Shown here: piece by piece, positions 59,830 to 64,000 of the stretch
Numbering within the stretch: the stretch's first letter is position 1
Layout: every line of letters begins with the position of its first letter
Assembly (NCBI RefSeq): GCF_023806485.1
Contig: NZ_JAMSLR010000002.1
Location: forward strand, 310,001 to 374,000
Source of the DNA: Thermalbibacter longus
GTDB lineage: Bacteria > Chloroflexota > Chloroflexia > Thermomicrobiales > Thermomicrobiaceae
Reading direction: 5' to 3'
Length of the DNA: 64,000 nucleotides
Position numbers and translations under genes: made by a program
Notes under the pieces: generated by a model
Told to the model about the DNA's origin: nothing
Databases searched by the model: none
What the model saw: only the letters and a program-made list of their open reading frames with translations

Positions 59830-62079
59830 ATGCGGCACAGGGTGGCTCGCTCGGGGAAGGCGCGAAGACGGACGAAGGGGACGACCGCTCAGACCGGCCC
59901 GATGCCACTGACCGCGCCGTTCAAAGCGGCCGGCAAGATGCGTCGCTGGTTGTTGCCGATCGACGTCCCGCAGCGGGTGGCCCGCGAGGCGACAGCCCTG
60001 CTGGTGCTCACCGTGGCGCTGCTGATGACCGGGGCGCTTCTCGGGCTCGGCTCCTCCTACGGGGCGATCGGATGGGTAACCGACGGCTTGCGGCAACTGT
60101 TCGGTCGCGGCGCATTTCTGGTACCGCTGTGTGCGCTGTGGTTGACCGGCGAGCTGCTCCTCTCCCAGCATCCCGCGGCCAGCCGGCGGCGTGGCCTGGG
60201 TTTGGCGCTCTACGCTGCGGCGGTGCTTGCCTTCCTCGACCTGCGCGGCGCCGAGCGGATCAGCGAGGCGGGCGGGTACGTCGGCGCCGGTGTGAGCGGG
60301 ATTCTGCAGCTCGTGGGGGGGCAGATCGGCGCCGGGCTGCTGGCGCTCGCGATCGGCTGTGCTGGGCTAGCCTTCGCCACCGGCGCCGAGTTGCTCGCGC
60401 TACCGGCCCGATGGCGGGCTCTCCAGTCCGCGCGCCAGGCGGCCCGTGCGGCGACTCGCCCGGCGCCGGCTGAGGCCGAGCGCCGGAGCCAGAAGCCGGA
60501 CGGCCCGGCGACGGGCGAGGTCCGGGAGACCAAGGAGATCCAGCCGATCATTACGCTGCCACAGACCGGCGTCAAGGCGGAGAAGCCGGCCGGGCGCAGC
60601 GAGCGGCGGCGCAAGGCAGCAGGCGAAGAGCCGTCGGGAGGCGGCTCGCCTCAGCAGGTGACCGAGCCGTTGCCCGAGCCGGTCACGCCGGCCCCGCTAC
60701 CTGACCTTACCAGGCTCAAGCTCTACCAGAGCGGCGCGCCGGACCCGGCCGAGTTGCACCGCAAGGCGGCGGTGATCCAGGAGACGCTGGCCAGCTTCAA
60801 GGTGGATGCGCGCGTGCGGGAGGTCTATCCCGGCCCAGCCGTCACGCTCTTCACGCTCGAGCCGGGGCCGGGCGTGAAGGTGCGGCGGATCACCGAGCTG
60901 CAGAACGACCTGGCGCTGGCGCTGGCGGCCAAGGCGATCCGGATCGAGGCGCCGGTGCCGGGCATGGCGCGTGTCGGTATCGAGGTGCCCAACGAGACGA
61001 TCCACACCGTCGGGCTCCGCGAGACGATCGAGTCGGCTGCCTTCCAGCGCTCCCGCGCCAACCTGCCGCTGGCTCTGGGCCGCGACGTCAATGGCCAGTA
61101 TGTCGTGGCCGATCTCACGAAGATGCCGCATCTGCTGATCGCCGGAGCCACCGGGTCGGGCAAGTCGGTCTGCATCAACGGCATCATCGCGACCTTCCTG
61201 CTCACGCGACGCCCCGAAGAGCTGCAGATGCTCTTGATCGATCCGAAGATGGTCGAGCTGGCCGGATTCGACGGTGTGCCGCACCTCAAGCGGCCGGTCG
61301 TGACCGACATGGGGCTGGTCGTCGGTGCGCTCCGCCGGGTCTTGCAAGAGATGGAGCGCCGGTACCAGCTCTTCTCCAAGCTCGGGGTACGCAACCTGGA
61401 CGGCTACCGGCTGCGCCGGGAGGAAGACCCCTCGCTGGAGCCGCTTCCCTACCTGGTGGTGATCATCGACGAGCTGGCCGACCTGATGCTGACGACGCCC
61501 GACGAGGTGGAAACACTGCTGGTCAGGCTCGCCCAGATGGCCCGTGCGACGGGTATCCACCTGCTCATCGCCACCCAGCGTCCCTCGGTGGACGTGCTGA
61601 CCGGTCTCATCAAGGCCAACGTGCCCGCGCGCATTGCGTTCGCGGTGACCTCGCAGACGGACAGCCGGGTGATCCTCGATATGCCCGGCGCGGAGCGCTT
61701 GCTCGGTCGGGGCGACATGCTCTTCCTGCCGCCGGATGCCGCTCGGCCACAGCGGATCCAGGGATCGTTCATCGACGACCGTGACCTCCAATATCTGGTC
61801 GAGCACTGGCGAACGGTGGCGCCCGACCCGCAGTATGACCCCGCCTGGCTCAATCTGGAGGATGCAGAGACCGACAATGGCCGGGAGGATCCGCTCCTAG
61901 AGCAGGCCCGCCAGCTCGTGCGCCAGCAAGGCACGGCATCGACCTCGATGCTGCAGCGTCGCCTGCGGATCGGCTACAACCGCGCTGCGCGCATCATGGA
62001 ACAGCTCGAAGCGGAAGGGATCGTCGGTCCAGGCGACGGGCCACGCGGGCGGCTCGTCTACCTGGCCGAAGAAGACTGA
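59830..62079 (+). CDS. ftsK: DNA translocase FtsK/SpoIIIE
   Basis: 749 residues from ATG 59830 (GGAAAGG upstream). The GTG at 59797 lies at the predicted transcription start. Residues about 35-190 hold four membrane helices. A charged Ala/Pro/Glu-rich linker (about 200-300) leads to the alpha and beta motor domains, with Walker A GATGSGKS near 439-446 and VVIIDELADLMLTT as Walker B. The C-terminal gamma winged helix (TSMLQRRLRIGYNRAARIME with QLEAEGIVGP) recognises orienting DNA sequences. It pumps chromosome DNA at the division septum. Confidence 0.97.
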   Translation: MRHRVARSGKARRRTKGTTAQTGPMPLTAPFKAAGKMRRWLLPIDVPQRVAREATALLVLTVALLMTGALLGLGSSYGAIGWVTDGLRQLFGRGAFLVPLCALWLTGELLLSQHPAASRRRGLGLALYAAAVLAFLDLRGAERISEAGGYVGAGVSGILQLVGGQIGAGLLALAIGCAGLAFATGAELLALPARWRALQSARQAARAATRPAPAEAERRSQKPDGPATGEVRETKEIQPIITLPQTGVKAEKPAGRSERRRKAAGEEPSGGGSPQQVTEPLPEPVTPAPLPDLTRLKLYQSGAPDPAELHRKAAVIQETLASFKVDARVREVYPGPAVTLFTLEPGPGVKVRRITELQNDLALALAAKAIRIEAPVPGMARVGIEVPNETIHTVGLRETIESAAFQRSRANLPLALGRDVNGQYVVADLTKMPHLLIAGATGSGKSVCINGIIATFLLTRRPEELQMLLIDPKMVELAGFDGVPHLKRPVVTDMGLVVGALRRVLQEMERRYQLFSKLGVRNLDGYRLRREEDPSLEPLPYLVVIIDELADLMLTTPDEVETLLVRLAQMARATGIHLLIATQRPSVDVLTGLIKANVPARIAFAVTSQTDSRVILDMPGAERLLGRGDMLFLPPDAARPQRIQGSFIDDRDLQYLVEHWRTVAPDPQYDPAWLNLEDAETDNGREDPLLEQARQLVRQQGTASTSMLQRRLRIGYNRAARIMEQLEAEGIVGPGDGPRGRLVYLAEED

Positions 62080-62108
62080 GCGCGGAAATCTCTGAGATGT
62101 CAAGCGTT

Positions 62109-62117
62109 TGCTATACT
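62109..62117 (+). promoter_or_regulatory. Extended -10 promoter of recR
   Basis: TGCTATACT, identical to the ftsK box, with a start near 62124. The GTG at 62123 would be a leaderless start. Confidence 0.5.
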
Positions 62118-62158
62118 CAGAGGTGCGGGCGCGTGGCGAAGCAGCTATCGAGGTGGGT

Positions 62159-62764
62159 GTGCGACCAAAAGTTACAGTCGAGCCGGTTGCCCGGCTAATC
62201 GATGAATTCGCCAAGCTCCCGGGCATTGGGCCGAAGACGGCATCGCGCCTGGCGTACTTCATCCTGCGGAGTCCTCGCGAGGAGGCGACGGCACTCGCGC
62301 ACGCGATCCTCGAGGTGAAGGAGCGCGTCAGCCTCTGCTCAGTGTGCTTCAACATCACCGACGTCGATCCGTGCCTTATCTGCCAGGACGAGCAGCGAGA
62401 CCGGCGGACGATCTGTGTCGTGGAGGATCCGCTGGATGTGCTGGCCCTGGAGCGTACCGGCGAGTACCACGGCCTGTATCACGTGCTGCACGGAGCGATC
62501 TCGCCGGTTGACGGCATCGGCCCCGACCGCCTGCGCATTCGGGAGCTCGTGGCTCGCGTGCAAGCCGAGCGGCCGGACGAGGTCATCCTGGCGATGAACC
62601 CGAACATCGAGGGAGACGCGACGGCGATGTACATCGCCAGGCAACTTCTCCCTCTGGGCGTAACCGTGACGCGCCCGGCGAGCGGGCTACCGGTCGGTGG
62701 GGATCTGGAGTATGCCGATGAGGTGACGCTCGGACGGGCCCTGGCCGGGCGGCGGGTTCTCTAG
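62159..62764 (+). CDS. recR: Recombination mediator protein RecR
   Basis: 201 residues if started at GTG 62159, matching the usual length. GTGs at 62153 and 62123 are in frame, and 62123 would give a leaderless 213-residue form. Helix-hairpin-helix [19 protein letters not shown], zinc finger [16 protein letters not shown] and the Toprim domain ([20 protein letters not shown] with [18 protein letters not shown]) are complete. With RecF/RecO it loads RecA on gapped DNA. Confidence 0.95.
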   Translation: MRPKVTVEPVARLIDEFAKLPGIGPKTASRLAYFILRSPREEATALAHAILEVKERVSLCSVCFNITDVDPCLICQDEQRDRRTICVVEDPLDVLALERTGEYHGLYHVLHGAISPVDGIGPDRLRIRELVARVQAERPDEVILAMNPNIEGDATAMYIARQLLPLGVTVTRPASGLPVGGDLEYADEVTLGRALAGRRVL

Positions 62765-62799
62765 CGGGTTCACCGCGTGATCACCGAGGGGGAACGGCG

Positions 62800-63870
62800 A
62801 TGCGTCCCTGGCGGTACCGTCGAGACCAAACATCGCCTGACCGGCCGGGCAGGGGCTCGCCGCGGCTGTATCCGCTCGCTCCGTGGCACACGCCTGGCCT
62901 GCGGTGCCTGGCTCGGGGAGTCGACATCCTCGGTTTGCCGCTCGAACTCGGCCCGCCGGTGCACCGGGCAGCCCTCATCGGCTTACTGGCCAGGCGCCAG
63001 TCGAGCCGCTTGTTCGCTTCGCGCGATCGCGAGCACGGCGCCAGCCTGATCCAGGTGGTCCACGAGCCTGGCCCGGATCACTGGCTGATCACGCGGTTCA
63101 TCGTGGCCCCCGGTACGGCAGTTTCCGATCCGGTCACCTCGTGGCAGGCGATCCTGGAGGAGGCCGTTCGACTCGCCGGCAGCTATGGCATCAAGCGCCT
63201 GCACGCGTTGCTCCCTCCGGCAGGCCCGGTGAACGAGGCGTTCCAGCGGGCCGGGTTCCAGCCGTTCCGCCCGCTGACACTCATGCTCGCGGAGGGCCGG
63301 CCGCCGGGTCCCCCCGAGCGGGAGCGCGTGCGCGTGCAGTCGAGTCACGATGCCTGGTCGGTCATGCGACTGTACGAGCGGGTCACGCCGCGCCCTGTGC
63401 TCTACGCTGAGTCGCGCACGCGCGCCTCCTGGCAACCAGGCCGCCGGGCCGGCTGGCGAGTCAGCGGCTTCCTGGCGCGACATGACGAGCAGAGCATGGC
63501 GTATTGCCAGGTGAAGTCTCGCCACGCGCGTCATCTGCTCGACATCATGGCTGATCCGCAGGCGATGGGCCTGGTGCCCGGCCTGGTCGCCACGGCGCTA
63601 GAGCACGCCGGGGTGCGCGAGGGCGACCGTGTTTGGGCACTGGTACCCGACGATACCCCGGGGCTACGAGGACAGCTCGAGTCGCTCGGATTCCGGGCCG
63701 TGGAATCGCGGGTTTGGGCGGCTCGCTACACCGCCCAGCGGGTACGCGCCCGCGCGACGAAGAAGGCACGGGCGCTCCGCGATCTGCAAGAGGCTGTCGC
63801 CGCAGGCGTACCGGTCTACTCGCAGATGCGGCGAGAGGCGGGCCCGCTGGTCGAGGCGACGAAGGACTGA
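62800..63870 (+). CDS. GNAT-like protein, probably two acetyltransferase-type domains
   Basis: 356 residues. The first half has LITRFIVAPGTAVSDPVTSW, AVRLAGSYGIKRLHALLPP and VNEAFQRAGFQPFRPLTL, the beta-strand/helix order and the late 'F..GF' bulge of GNAT acetyltransferases. The second half repeats it loosely (VATALEHAGVREGDRVWALV, then LRGQLESLGFRAVESRVW). The acetyl-CoA pyrophosphate loop (R/Q-x-x-G-x-G/A) is weak, so activity is uncertain. It follows recR by 35 bp and is probably co-transcribed. Confidence 0.6.
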   Translation: MRPWRYRRDQTSPDRPGRGSPRLYPLAPWHTPGLRCLARGVDILGLPLELGPPVHRAALIGLLARRQSSRLFASRDREHGASLIQVVHEPGPDHWLITRFIVAPGTAVSDPVTSWQAILEEAVRLAGSYGIKRLHALLPPAGPVNEAFQRAGFQPFRPLTLMLAEGRPPGPPERERVRVQSSHDAWSVMRLYERVTPRPVLYAESRTRASWQPGRRAGWRVSGFLARHDEQSMAYCQVKSRHARHLLDIMADPQAMGLVPGLVATALEHAGVREGDRVWALVPDDTPGLRGQLESLGFRAVESRVWAARYTAQRVRARATKKARALRDLQEAVAAGVPVYSQMRREAGPLVEATKD

Positions 63871-63897
63871 TGGAGTAGTGCTGCATTGATTGCGAAG

Positions 63898-64000
63898 ATG
63901 ACGCAGACGCTGCCGAGAGAGGCACTCTTTGCTGCAGAGCAGACCATCACTGACAACCTGGAGGATCTGCTGGCCGTCCTGCCGCCCGACATCGTCGAGG
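63898..64000 (+). CDS. 5' end of a gene, possibly an R3H/AAA-type nucleic-acid-binding ATPase (partial)
   Basis: From ATG 63898 an open frame runs off the right edge with 34 codons. EQTITDNLEDLLAVLPPDIVE resembles the start of SpoIIIAA-like ATPases with an R3H domain, but the fragment is too short to be sure. The ribosome site is weak. Confidence 0.35.
   Translation, partial: MTQTLPREALFAAEQTITDNLEDLLAVLPPDIVE

Overview
The window is GC-rich, gene-dense bacterial chromosome with no insertion sequence, prophage, CRISPR array, rRNA or tRNA that I could see. I infer a member of the Chloroflexota, probably class Thermomicrobia (Sphaerobacter/Thermomicrobium-like). This rests on the base composition, on secreted proteins with the paired 'AGFRAYWER..GLA.FGYPI.EEF' repeat common in that phylum, on deazaflavin-type and GT-C-like proteins, and on a 28-bp palindrome (GTAGGGGCGAAT / ATTCGCCCCTAC) of a type I associate with Chloroflexi. 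No marker gene here proves the taxon.

Layout. 1-6.7 kb (minus strand): one operon read from a FadR-type GntR regulator through a lipoprotein binding protein, a fused permease, an ABC ATPase and a CaiB-type CoA-transferase into a citrate-synthase-like lyase cut by the window edge. It looks like an import, CoA-activate and cleave system for an unidentified organic acid. 6.8-17.4 kb: CPA2 antiporter, reverse transsulfuration pair (cystathionine beta-synthase and gamma-synthase/lyase), a GT-C-like membrane protein, an LPG-synthase-like flippase and uppP, then a DHA2 efflux pump. 17.5-19.7 kb: csaA diverging from a Nudix/ADP-ribosylglycohydrolase pair. 19.7-23.9 kb: glyoxylate shunt (aceA, aceB) diverging from a LysR regulator. 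24.9-25.6 kb: a two-domain protein disulfide oxidoreductase interrupted by one in-frame TGA exactly where the first cysteine of its second CxxC is expected. This is a strong selenoprotein candidate. 25.6-32.0 kb: FAD oxidoreductase, repeat/beta-propeller secreted protein, M24 peptidase homologue and amidohydrolase. 32.1-36.1 kb: FMN riboswitch and ribD-ribE-ribBA-ribH. 36-39 kb: a frameshifted LuxR-type regulator and two small exported proteins. 39.3-43.2 kb: D,D-carboxypeptidase, MFS protein and PIG-L deacetylase. 43.2-45.1 kb: selB, the selenocysteine elongation factor. 45-53 kb: acetamidase/formamidase, lipid kinase, M20 amidohydrolase, F420-type protein, DUF255 protein and S9 peptidase. 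53.4-64 kb: DNA maintenance block (ligA, DEDDh exonuclease/GIY-YIG fusion, phosphohexomutase, family 4 uracil-DNA glycosylase, ftsK, recR), a GNAT-like protein and the start of one more gene.

The most interesting point is the combination of the TGA-interrupted oxidoreductase, a compact hairpin of bacterial SECIS type starting 13 nt after the TGA, and selB about 18 kb away. The sequence therefore carries both a probable selenoprotein and part of the machinery to read it. selA, selC and selD are not in the window.

Many promoters share an extended -10 (TGCTATACT or close variants). This signature was used to reject several over-long start codons.
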